The notes beneath the pieces were generated by a model. The model was not told where the DNA came from, ran no database searches, and was given only the letters and a program-made list of their open reading frames with translations. Shown here piece after piece: positions 1-6,465 of a stretch of 8,855 nucleotides of DNA. Position 1 is the stretch's first letter. Every line of letters begins with the position of its first letter. The position numbers and the translations under genes are program-made. The stretch is from Dehalococcoidia bacterium. GTDB taxonomy: Bacteria; Chloroflexota; Dehalococcoidia; UBA2985. The DNA lies in contig JASLXI010000021.1 of NCBI GenBank assembly GCA_030740415.1, forward strand, positions 1 through 8,855. The letters are read 5' to 3'.

Positions 1-475
1 CCCGTTGCTGCTGACCCATTGAGAGAGACGTAATACGACGACCTCGCAGGTCGGCGATGTCCACGGTCTCCATAGCCTGAATTACTGAGGCTCGCCCGCT
101 TGAGCGCCAGACGGCAATGGGGTCGAAGCCCCGATATAGTCCCTGGGCAACAACCTCCTCGGCAGTGGCTGGGAACCGAGTCTGTACCCCTTCGGTGCCC
201 TGGGGCACGTAACCCACTCGTCCCCAGGAGTGGAACTTCACTGGTGGCTTCCCGAATAGGGCAATACTACCACGACTGGGCTGCGCCAGGCCTAGGGCGA
301 GCCGCAGCATGGTGGTCTTGCCGCCCCCATTCGGTCCCAGGATGGCTGCGAACTGGCCTTTTTCCAGAGCGAATGTGACATCCTCTACCACGGGCTCACC
401 ATCATAAGCGAACCAGACCTGGTCGAACTCTAGGACAAGGTTAGGCATTTTGCGATGACGAGTCTCTTCGTTCAC
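1..475 (-). CDS. znuC: Zinc/manganese ABC transporter ATP-binding protein (ZnuC-like), 3' end cut by window edge
   Basis: This is the ATPase of a metal-uptake ABC importer, which would power entry of Zn2+ or Mn2+ delivered by the lipoprotein encoded just upstream. Numbered from the ATG at 448, the visible protein has Walker A GPNGGGKTT (38-46), a Q-loop at YVPQG (Q83), an FPATAEEVV stretch typical of ZnuC/MntB-type ATPases, and the signature LSMGQQQR (142-149) at the window edge. Walker B and the H-loop lie outside. The first Gly of LSGGQ is Met here. Two starts compete. A GTG at 475 forms a GTGA overlap with the upstream stop and has GGAG 8 nt before it. The ATG at 448 matches the usual family N-terminus but has no good ribosome site. 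I chose the GTG, which adds nine residues. The partner permease is expected beyond position 1. Zn rather than Mn is inferred from the neighbours. Confidence 0.9.
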   Translation of the reverse strand, partial: MNEETRHRKMPNLVLEFDQVWFAYDGEPVVEDVTFALEKGQFAAILGPNGGGKTTMLRLALGLAQPSRGSIALFGKPPVKFHSWGRVGYVPQGTEGVQTRFPATAEEVVAQGLYRGFDPIAVWRSSGRASVIQAMETVDIADLRGRRITSLSMGQQQR

Positions 476-1428
476 GTTTGGCACTCCAAGGCCAATCGGA
501 GGCTGTCCAAGTTGGCGTGCATGATGGGAAAATAGTCTTCTCCACGATTTGCTTCGTCCAATGTCAGGCTAGCCAGGGGGTGCAGTGGTAATAGTTGGGC
601 GCCCACCTCCCTGGCCAGAGTTTCGGCGTACGCGGCACTGACGATAGGCTCAACCATCACGTAGTTAATTCCCAACTTTCGTGCCGCGTCCGTAATGCGG
701 GCCAGGTCTGTTGGCCCTGGCTCTGCTTCTGGCGATAGGCCTGATATAGGGATCTGCTCAAGGCCATAACGCTCCGCTAGGTGGCCGAAAGCGGCGTGGG
801 GAGTAACGAAGCGATCAAGTGCACAGTCTGCTATGCCTAACAGGAAGGTCTGATGGAGGGATGAAAGCTCGGTCAGCAACTCCTGGGCATTGGCGGAGAA
901 ATAGGGTGCTGCGTCGGGGTTGGCGCTGCTGAGGGTGTCCCTGATGAGGTTCACCTGATCCATAGCCTTGAGGGGGTCCAGCCAAACGTGAGGGTCTATC
1001 TCTCCGGCGTCGCTTTCCTGACCCAGTTCATAGCTTGCTTCGGTGATAAAGCGAGGCCCACCGCTGTCGCTTATGGTCGAAAGGGCGCGGTCTATCCATG
1101 GCTCGAACCCGGAGCCGTTGTATATAATCACGTCCGCGGTATCCAGCTTATGGATGTCGTCGGGCGTTGGTTCAAAAGAATGGGCCTCTGCACCTGGCTT
1201 GAGCAGGTTTACCACGGAGACCTCCTCACCCCCGATTCGCTGGGCGAAATACTCCATTGGGTACATCGTGGTAACAACCGATGTTTTTGTTTCGCCGCCG
1301 CCTCCAGTGTTACAGGCCATCAATATGGTGCCTATGGAAACCATCATCAATGATACACTCAAGCCATGCCTGAAGTCTATGATACTATGTATCAATAACG
1401 AGCATGGCCCATAATTTGCCGGTTTCAT
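472..1428 (-). CDS. znuA: Metal ABC transporter substrate-binding lipoprotein (ZnuA/TroA family)
   Basis: This 318-residue protein is the extracytoplasmic receptor that would capture Zn2+ (possibly Mn2+) and hand it to the membrane permease. The N-terminus has a hydrophobic segment ending in a lipobox LMAC with Cys39 as lipidation site, followed by a Gly-rich linker. Family landmarks are PGAEAHSFEPTPDD (H83), DPHVWLDP (H147), TPHAAFGHLAERYGL (H211), LSPEAEPGPTDL and MVEP (E260). The three His residues fit a zinc site. Near the C-terminus LHPLASL carries His283 where many relatives have an Asp in a DPL motif. The long His-rich loop of some ZnuA proteins is absent. The ATG at 1428 is well supported because AGGAGG (1434-1439) lies 5 nt upstream. 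The gene starts 14 bp after the Fur-family regulator and its stop overlaps the ATPase start, so the three form an operon. An operator-like repeat lies in codons 12-17. Confidence 0.93.
   Translation of the reverse strand: MKPANYGPCSLLIHSIIDFRHGLSVSLMMVSIGTILMACNTGGGGETKTSVVTTMYPMEYFAQRIGGEEVSVVNLLKPGAEAHSFEPTPDDIHKLDTADVIIYNGSGFEPWIDRALSTISDSGGPRFITEASYELGQESDAGEIDPHVWLDPLKAMDQVNLIRDTLSSANPDAAPYFSANAQELLTELSSLHQTFLLGIADCALDRFVTPHAAFGHLAERYGLEQIPISGLSPEAEPGPTDLARITDAARKLGINYVMVEPIVSAAYAETLAREVGAQLLPLHPLASLTLDEANRGEDYFPIMHANLDSLRLALECQT
1380..1394. promoter_or_regulatory. Operator-like inverted repeat inside the 5' end of the lipoprotein gene
   Basis: TGATAC-TAT-GTATCA is a perfect 6+3+6 inverted repeat within the first codons of the lipoprotein gene. 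The same half-site and spacing recur with one mismatch at the regulator start (1877-1891), and a further TGATAC half-site lies at 1351-1356. Binding by the neighbouring Fur-family protein is an inference. The position inside the operon would suit a roadblock or an internal promoter control. Confidence 0.4.
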
Positions 1429-1442
1429 GGAAGCCTCCTAGC

Positions 1443-1877
1443 CTAAGCCTTTGAACTATCCAGACAGTCTTGGCAGGTAACGTAGAACTCCATCCGGTGT
1501 CCGACGATCTTTCCCGGAATGTCGGCTCCGATGGTCCTGAGGACTCGCTCTACCGTGGAGTCCCTGAATTCTGCTACGACCCCGCACATGACGCAGACGG
1601 TATGGTGGTGGTGCTCACCCCGGGCTAGGCTGTATTTCTGTCCGCCGGTGGGAAGCACAAGCTTGCAGATAACCCCTGCCTCTAGCAGGAGTTTGATGGA
1701 CCTGTATACTGTGGCCCGGCCCACCCCGGGCAACTCAGCATACACCTCTTCAGCACTGAACCCCTCGTGCTTTTGTCCAAGCAGGCTGAGTACCTCGCGC
1801 CGAGGCCTAGTGACGCGATATCCCCGGTCTTCCAGCGTCGCCAGGAGGTTGGGATTAGTCTTTTCGGAGAGCGTCAT
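1443..1877 (-). CDS. zur: Fur-family metal-responsive transcriptional regulator, probably zinc uptake regulator Zur
   Basis: This 144-residue cytoplasmic DNA-binding repressor has the usual Fur-family length. An N-terminal winged helix (about 10-72) includes RGYRVTRPRREVL and the recognition-helix region GRATVYRSIKLLLEAGVI (53-70). The dimerisation domain carries the metal-rich HHHHTVCVMCG (His89-92, Cys95, Cys98) and a second CxxC at Cys135/Cys138, a pattern that in this family forms a structural zinc site. Linkage to znuA and znuC argues for Zur over Fur, PerR or Mur, but the sequence alone does not settle the metal. The start at 1877 gives a normal N-terminus but has no Shine-Dalgarno sequence, and a repeat overlaps the start codon, consistent with autorepression and unusual initiation. 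The gene leads the operon, so uptake and control would be made together. Confidence 0.92.
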   Translation of the reverse strand: MTLSEKTNPNLLATLEDRGYRVTRPRREVLSLLGQKHEGFSAEEVYAELPGVGRATVYRSIKLLLEAGVICKLVLPTGGQKYSLARGEHHHHTVCVMCGVVAEFRDSTVERVLRTIGADIPGKIVGHRMEFYVTCQDCLDSSKA

Positions 1878-1904
1878 GATATCATGTATCAGTTATTCGT
1901 ATCA
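1877..1904. promoter_or_regulatory. Operator-like repeat cluster at the Fur/Zur-family gene start
   Basis: Positions 1877-1891 read TGATAT-CAT-GTATCA, an inverted repeat with one mismatch that matches the one at 1380-1394. A further GTATCA half-site lies at 1899-1904, 13 bp from the first on the same strand. The cluster covers the last base of the start codon, the predicted transcription start and part of the -10 box, so a bound repressor would block the operon. It does not resemble the classical E. coli Fur or Zur boxes closely, and its function is inferred from position. Confidence 0.5.
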
Positions 1905-1929
1905 TATGGACAAGTTATGGCTATGGAAA
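1901..1929 (-). promoter_or_regulatory. Candidate sigma70-type promoter for the zur-znuA-znuC operon
   Basis: Read on the minus strand there is TTTCCA (1924-1929) as a 4/6 match to the -35 box, a 17-bp spacer, and TATGAT (1901-1906) as a 5/6 match to the -10 box. The start of transcription would fall near 1893-1895, leaving a 5' leader of under 20 nt without a ribosome site before the ATG at 1877. The operator-like repeats overlap it. Confidence 0.5.
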
Positions 1930-1970
1930 CAGAGACATAGTACCATTATGGAAGATAGGTGTCAAGCCTG

Positions 1971-1998
1971 TTGCCCTCTTGTACGCCTGTGCTATGCT
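1971..1998 (+). promoter_or_regulatory. Candidate promoter reading toward the dprA remnant, topA and the recombinase
   Basis: TTGCCC (1971-1976), a 16-bp spacer and TATGCT (1993-1998) preceded by TGC form a weak -35 with an extended -10 element. It is the best plus-strand candidate between the divergent regulator and topA. Both boxes match consensus only 4/6, so this is tentative. The stretch from 1999 to 2125 after it shows no recognisable gene or RNA. Confidence 0.35.
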
Positions 1999-2125
1999 AG
2001 AGTAGATTGAGTTATAGATAGAGCCGAAGTCAAATATTGGGTAAGCTTTAGTTGAATATCCACCATCGGCATGGCCAGGATTGTTTTACTGGAGGGCCGT
2101 TTGGGTTCCGTCGCTGCTACCCTAG

Positions 2126-2344
2126 GATGACGAGGAGTCCCAACTGCTATCGTGTATTACTTATGAGTTGCTACACATAGACGACATCCAGAGGGCTTTG
2201 GGTCTGCCTGTTTCGGCGGCTAGCGGCTCCCTGGCTATGGTGGAGATCAAAGGGTTGGTGAAGCAGGTGGGCGATATGAATTGCCTAAGGACGTGGGGCC
2301 TCGGTGGGGTACCAAGTCTCTCGAAGGTGAGGATAGATGGCTAA
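2126..2344 (+). pseudogene. dprA: Remnant of dprA: C-terminal winged-helix domain only
   Basis: The frame opened after a TAG at 2123-2125 encodes 72 residues with no ATG or GTG in its first half. They contain HIDDIQRALGLPVS and VEIKGLVKQVGDMN, close to the C-terminal winged-helix domain of DprA/Smf, the protein that loads RecA on incoming single-stranded DNA in transformation. The DprA Rossmann-fold core, normally just upstream, is absent: I find none of its motifs (such as GSRG or the GxN.LI region) in any frame of 1999-2125. The frame ends TAA at 2342-2344, overlapping the topA start by 8 bp, as expected for dprA in its usual position before topA. A short expressed winged-helix peptide from a TTG at 2168 cannot be excluded, but there is no ribosome site for it. 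The 17 residues after the conserved end are unusual for DprA. Confidence 0.8.
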
Positions 2345-4490
2345 GAATCTTGTTATTGTTGAATCCCCTGCCAAGGCTAGGACTGTAGGTCGATACCTGG
2401 GCAATGACTACGCCGTGTTGGCCTCCATGGGCCATGTGCGAGACTTGCCCCAGAAAACGCTGGGCGTGGACCTGGACAAGGACTTCGAGCCCAGCTATGA
2501 GGTACCGAAGGACAAGCAGAAGGTGATACGGGAGATCCGTCAGAACTCCAAGGATGCCACAACCATATATCTGGCCACCGACCCGGACAGGGAAGGAGAG
2601 GCTATAGCCTGGCACCTGGTGCACTCGGCTGGACTCAGCCGCAGGCCCCTTAGGCGGGTGGTGTTTCACGAGATAACAGAGAAGGCCATCAACGAGGCCT
2701 TTCAGCAGTCCAGGGACATAGATATCAACCTGGTAAACGCGCAGCAGACCCGTCGGATTCTGGATCGGCTGGTGGGTTACAAGCTGAGCCCACTGCTGTG
2801 GCAGAAGGTGGTGCACCACTATGCCAGGACCAAATCTCTCTCTGCTGGTAGGGTCCAGTCCGTGGCTCTGCGGCTAGTGGCGGACAGGGAGAGGGATATC
2901 CAGGCCTTTGTGCCAGTGGAGTACTGGAGTATTGAGGCGGAACTGGAGAAGGCATCGGAACCGGTTGGTAGCTTCAAGGCCAGCCTCCATTCGGTGCAAG
3001 ATGAGAAAAAGAAGCTGGGCATTTCCGGTGAGGCGGAGGCAATGGGTCTTGTAGAAAACTTAGAAGGGGCTACTTACAGGGTGGCCCAGGTTAAGAAACG
3101 TCAGATTAAGCAGCGTCCGGCAGCGCCATTTATCACCAGTTCTCTTCAGCAGGAAGCCTGGCGCAAGCTCCGTTTCCCCGCCAGAAAGACCATGCAACTG
3201 GCCCAACAGCTATACGAAGGGCTTCCAGTAGGCGATGAGGGTTCCGTGGGACTCATCACCTACATGCGCACTGACTCCACCAACCTCTCCTCCCAGGCCC
3301 TTCAGGAGACGTTGGCCTATGTTCGCAAGCGATACGGCAGCGAATATGCTCCTAAATCCCCCAGAGTGTACACCACCAAGAGCAAGAGGGCCCAGGAGGC
3401 CCACGAGGCCATTCGTCCCACGTCTGTCCTCAGAGGTCCTGACGAACTGACGCCCTATCTGTCTCGCGAGCAGCGCAGGCTGTATGAGCTCATATGGAAA
3501 CGTATGGTGGCGAGCCAGATGGCCGACGCTTTGCTGGACTCCACGTCTTTAGATATAAGCGCCAGTACACTTTCTGGACCTACATACCTGTTTAAGGCTT
3601 CTGGCAGTGTGCTCAAGTTTCCCGGGTTCCGCGTGGTGTACTTGGAGGATCAGGATGACTCTTCCCTGGATGGAGAACAGCGCAACCTGCCCGACCTCAA
3701 GGAGAGAGATGCTCTGGGTTGCCTTGGCGTAGACCCTCGGCAGCACTTTACCCAGCCACCGCCCAGGTACACCGATGCATCGCTCATCAAGACTCTGGAG
3801 GAAGAGGGTATAGGCAGGCCAAGCACCTATGCGCCTATCATTTCCACCATCCAGGATAGAGAGTATGTCTCCAAGGCCGATGGACGCTTCAAGATTACTC
3901 CCCTGGGATCTGTAGTATGCGACCTTCTGATCCATAATTTCCCGGACATAATGAACGCGAGCTTCACCGCCCAGATGGAAGAAGAACTGGACGATATAGC
4001 CAGTGGTCAACGGGAGTGGGTGCCTGTTCTGGGCGAGTTTTACGGAGGGTTCAGCAAGTCCATAGACGATGCCCTCAATGTGCCCAAGATGAAGGTACCA
4101 GAGGAACTGACTGACCAAGCATGTGAACTCTGTGGAAAGCCTATGTCGGTCAAGATGGGCCGGTTTGGCCGCTTCCTGTCATGCACCGGATTCCCAGAGT
4201 GTAGAAACAGCAAGCCTTATCAGGTGCCGACTGGGGTTATCTGCCCTAGGTGTGGTGGTGACATGGTGCAAAGGCGCGGCAAGAAGCGCGGAATGGTGTT
4301 TTACGGATGCTCCAACTATCCCACCTGCGACTTCTCCGTAAGGCAACGTCCCCTTCCCGAGCCATGCCCTGATTGCGACGAGCTTCTGGTGGCAGCTGGC
4401 AGAAACGGAGCACGGTGCACGGTTTGTGAGTATAGAGGAGCGATTCCAGAGTCGGAATCGGAGCCTGAGCCGGCTGAGGTAGCCGTTTGA
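2337..4490 (+). CDS. topA: DNA topoisomerase I (type IA)
   Basis: This 717-residue enzyme relaxes negatively supercoiled DNA by transient single-strand cleavage. The N-terminal Toprim domain starts with VIVESPAKA (E9) and holds the acidic TDPDREGE cluster (D82, D84, E86) for Mg2+. The active-site tyrosine is Y309 in TYMRTDSTN, and other family signatures are SAGRVQSVALRLV (169-181), HEAIRPT (356-362) and EEEGIGRPSTYA (488-499). Three C-terminal Cys4 zinc ribbons follow: C596/C599/C616/C622, C636/C639/C658/C664 and C677/C680/C694/C697. A short acidic tail rich in Glu, Ser and Pro ends the protein. The ATG at 2337 is preceded by AAGGTGAGG at a suitable distance. Its start overlaps the dprA remnant and its stop overlaps the recombinase start, so it is probably co-transcribed with the latter. 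All catalytic residues are present and it should be functional. Confidence 0.98.
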   Translation: MAKNLVIVESPAKARTVGRYLGNDYAVLASMGHVRDLPQKTLGVDLDKDFEPSYEVPKDKQKVIREIRQNSKDATTIYLATDPDREGEAIAWHLVHSAGLSRRPLRRVVFHEITEKAINEAFQQSRDIDINLVNAQQTRRILDRLVGYKLSPLLWQKVVHHYARTKSLSAGRVQSVALRLVADRERDIQAFVPVEYWSIEAELEKASEPVGSFKASLHSVQDEKKKLGISGEAEAMGLVENLEGATYRVAQVKKRQIKQRPAAPFITSSLQQEAWRKLRFPARKTMQLAQQLYEGLPVGDEGSVGLITYMRTDSTNLSSQALQETLAYVRKRYGSEYAPKSPRVYTTKSKRAQEAHEAIRPTSVLRGPDELTPYLSREQRRLYELIWKRMVASQMADALLDSTSLDISASTLSGPTYLFKASGSVLKFPGFRVVYLEDQDDSSLDGEQRNLPDLKERDALGCLGVDPRQHFTQPPPRYTDASLIKTLEEEGIGRPSTYAPIISTIQDREYVSKADGRFKITPLGSVVCDLLIHNFPDIMNASFTAQMEEELDDIASGQREWVPVLGEFYGGFSKSIDDALNVPKMKVPEELTDQACELCGKPMSVKMGRFGRFLSCTGFPECRNSKPYQVPTGVICPRCGGDMVQRRGKKRGMVFYGCSNYPTCDFSVRQRPLPEPCPDCDELLVAAGRNGARCTVCEYRGAIPESESEPEPAEVAV

Positions 4491-5500
4491 GTGTCGCCTT
4501 GGTAAAAGCAAGGAACTACCTTCAGGCATATGGGGACCATCTTCGGGGGGAGCGCAGCCTGTCTGAATATACCGTGCGCAACTACCTGGATGACCTGATC
4601 CCGCTTTTTCAATCTATGGAGTTGCAGGGCGTCGAATCTCTTGCCGGGGTGGACCGTGCATTTCTGCGACGATATATCGCATGGCTCATGTCCAGCCGCC
4701 CTGTTAAGTCCGGGCCGTCCCAATGGAAACGCGGCCACGATAGGGCTAGCGTGACACGACATCTGGCCTCCCTTCGTTCTTTCTTCCGTTATCTCAGTGC
4801 GGAGGGAATAGTCCTGCCTGACCCGCTGTGGAAACGAGGAAGCCGTCAGTCGAGAGTCCTGATACCCAAGGCTGAGAAGCCCCTGCCCAAGGTTGTGGGT
4901 AAGGAAGAGTTAAACCGCCTTCTGTACACCCCTGAAAACCCAGAGATTATGGGAAGGCCGAGGTCTGCTGCCATGCAGATTCGAGACAGGGCAATCTTGG
5001 AGCTTCTCTATGCCACGGGGCTTCGGGTCAGCGAACTTTCGAGTCTGGATTTGAAAGACTTAAACCTACGGCGTCGGATGGTGAGGGCGGTTGGGAAAGG
5101 CTCCAAGGAGCGAGAAGTGGTCATGGGCAGACCTGCACAGGAAGCGCTGCAACGGTATATCAAGGAGGCCCGGCCTCTGCTCATGGGGATGAAGGGGACT
5201 GATGCCCTGTTCCTGAACCGGTTTAGGGGTCGCCTTAGCAAGCGTTCCATTCAGGAAATGGTGAAGCGGTACAGCCTGCTTGCCATCGATACCAAAGTAC
5301 ATCCCCATATGCTGCGTCACAGCTTTGCTACCCACATGCTGGACGGCGGTGCAGATCTGCGCATTGTGCAGGAGCTGCTGGGCCACTCATCTCCAGCGAC
5401 CACCCAGATATATACACACGTTAGCCTTGCCCAGTCCCGTAAAGAGTACTTGAAAGCGCATCCAAGAGCGCGTGAAGACGCGGCCCGTTTGAAGGAATAG
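4487..5500 (+). CDS. xerC: Tyrosine recombinase of the XerC/XerD type
   Basis: This 337-residue site-specific recombinase most likely resolves chromosome dimers at a dif site. The N-terminal SAM-like core-binding domain (about 5-110) includes SEYTVRNYLDDL. The catalytic domain has the full set of tyrosine recombinase residues: R180 in ATGLRVSEL, K204 in GKGSKERE, H274 and R277 in HPHMLRHSFATH, H300 in LLGHSSPATTQ, and nucleophile Y309 in IYTH. It is longer than the roughly 300 residues usual for Xer proteins because of extra residues around 70-87 and 148-162. The TTG start at 4487 overlaps the topA stop by 4 bp and has GAGGT at 4476-4480, 6 nt upstream, so translational coupling is likely. 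Position after topA favours a housekeeping Xer over a phage integrase. XerC versus XerD cannot be decided here, and no dif site was found in the window. Confidence 0.92.
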   Translation: MSVALVKARNYLQAYGDHLRGERSLSEYTVRNYLDDLIPLFQSMELQGVESLAGVDRAFLRRYIAWLMSSRPVKSGPSQWKRGHDRASVTRHLASLRSFFRYLSAEGIVLPDPLWKRGSRQSRVLIPKAEKPLPKVVGKEELNRLLYTPENPEIMGRPRSAAMQIRDRAILELLYATGLRVSELSSLDLKDLNLRRRMVRAVGKGSKEREVVMGRPAQEALQRYIKEARPLLMGMKGTDALFLNRFRGRLSKRSIQEMVKRYSLLAIDTKVHPHMLRHSFATHMLDGGADLRIVQELLGHSSPATTQIYTHVSLAQSRKEYLKAHPRAREDAARLKE

Positions 5501-5503
5501 AAT

Positions 5504-5932
5504 CTAAGGCTTGCTGGGCAGGAGCACTAGGGCCGTGCCCTGAAGCGCCCTTTCCCCCTTTTGAGTCTCGATGTAGACGTCTAGGATGACTCTGTTTTCC
5601 TCGTCCTCTGTCTCTGTGTCCGTGACGATGCCCGCACAGGTGAGATGGTCCCCAGGTTGGACCGATCGACGGAAGTCGACGTCCAGCCGCTTGAGCTTAC
5701 CATCAGGTCCTGCCCATTCGGTCAGGAACTGGGCCAAGAAGGACATGGTCATGTTGCCTGGAAGAATGACGCCGCTGAAGCCCTCGGATCGCGCGACTTC
5801 GTCGTTGGTGAAGCGCCCAATGGTCGAGCCCCAGACCTTTGTGAACGCGTCCAACTGCTCCCGTGTGGGCTCTCTGACTAGGGAGGGAAGCTCGTCCCCA
5901 GGCTCCACCTCCTCGAAGTATACCTGGCTCAT
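5504..5932 (-). CDS. MaoC-like single hot-dog protein (HadB-type partner)
   Basis: This 142-residue protein has the hot-dog fold of MaoC-like (R)-hydratases, which add water to or remove it from enoyl/3-hydroxyacyl thioesters. Typical features are FEEVEPGDELP near the start, DEVARSEGFSGVILPGNMTM (44-63), a RLDVDFRRSVQPGDHLTCAGIV stretch near 82-103 in the normal position for the second half of the domain, and a C-terminal GTALVLLP. The usual hydratase dyad pattern D-x-N-P-I-H is not conserved: the aligned segment reads STIGRF (36-41), so catalysis as a standard hydratase is doubtful. Its ATG overlaps the stop of the preceding hot-dog gene (ATGA, 4 bp), which strongly suggests a two-subunit complex made in equal amounts. 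It ends 3 bp from the convergent recombinase gene, leaving no space for a terminator. Substrate and pathway are unknown. Confidence 0.82.
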   Translation of the reverse strand: MSQVYFEEVEPGDELPSLVREPTREQLDAFTKVWGSTIGRFTNDEVARSEGFSGVILPGNMTMSFLAQFLTEWAGPDGKLKRLDVDFRRSVQPGDHLTCAGIVTDTETEDEENRVILDVYIETQKGERALQGTALVLLPSKP

Positions 5933-6399
5933 TGTCGTAGGTCCCTGCGGACGCTGATGCGGTCCACAACCACCGTCTTTTCGTACTTCTGGTTGGTGTA
6001 AGTGGTGCGACGGATTGTGAAGACCATAGTTCCTGTACGGCCGGTCTTAGCGTAAACATCGGCTACCTGGGTCTTAGCGGAGATGGTATCGCCAGCACGT
6101 ATGGGCTCGAAGAACTCCGCGTGCTGACCTGCATCGAAGCCGCTGGTACCGAACTTGACCCTGGGATCGAGTCCAGGCTGGAGGCTCAGCATGTTGTAGA
6201 ACAGGGGCGGGGCGATGATTGTGCCGTATGGGCCGGCTTTGGCGGCTTCTTCGTCCAGGTAAAGAGGGTTGATCTCGCCCACAGCTTTGGCATAGGCAAC
6301 CATCTGCTCTTTAGACACCTCGTGGGTTCCCACGTCTACGTCTATACCTATGACACTCCTGTCGAAGTCTATGGCATCCATTGGATTTGCTTCTGCCAT
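5929..6399 (-). CDS. MaoC N-terminal-type hot-dog protein (HadA-like subunit)
   Basis: This 156-residue protein belongs to the MaoC_dehydrat_N class of hot-dog proteins, the structural partner in two-subunit (R)-specific enoyl hydratases/dehydratases such as HadAB. Recognisable parts are AYAKAVGEINPLYLDEEAA (35-53), YGTIIAPPLF (58-67), the HAEFFEPIRAGDTISA strand region (93-108) and GRTGTMVFTIRRTTYTNQ (120-137). The NPLY segment has Tyr where catalytic hydratases have His, as is usual in this non-catalytic subunit class. The ATG at 6399 has AAGGAGG with 8 nt between it and the start. The stop overlaps the next hot-dog gene (ATGA), and the PHP-domain gene lies 66 bp upstream on the same strand. 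The pair may act on a CoA thioester in a degradation route, but nothing here fixes the substrate. Confidence 0.85.
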   Translation of the reverse strand: MAEANPMDAIDFDRSVIGIDVDVGTHEVSKEQMVAYAKAVGEINPLYLDEEAAKAGPYGTIIAPPLFYNMLSLQPGLDPRVKFGTSGFDAGQHAEFFEPIRAGDTISAKTQVADVYAKTGRTGTMVFTIRRTTYTNQKYEKTVVVDRISVRRDLRQ

Positions 6400-6465
6400 G
6401 TGGCATGCCTCCTTATTAAGATTAAGCCTGCAAGCGAAGAGTGGTGGTTGACGTTATTGTAAACA

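Noticed and set aside
2247..2819. Minus-strand open frame of 190 codons opposite the topA start
   Set aside because: Antisense to the Toprim domain of topA and the dprA relic, with no family features.
3549..4118. Long minus-strand open frame of 189 codons opposite topA
   Set aside because: It lies antisense to well-conserved topA coding sequence and encodes no recognisable protein; it is a shadow frame.
4487..5500. Possibility that the tyrosine recombinase is a phage or island integrase marking a mobile element
   Set aside because: Its position directly overlapping topA and its Xer-like motifs fit a housekeeping Xer; no att-like repeats, tRNA or phage genes were seen.
6404..6425. AT-rich partial palindrome (CTTAATCTTAATAAG) before the HadA-like gene
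   Set aside because: Short and imperfect; it mostly reflects the ribosome-site region and low complexity.
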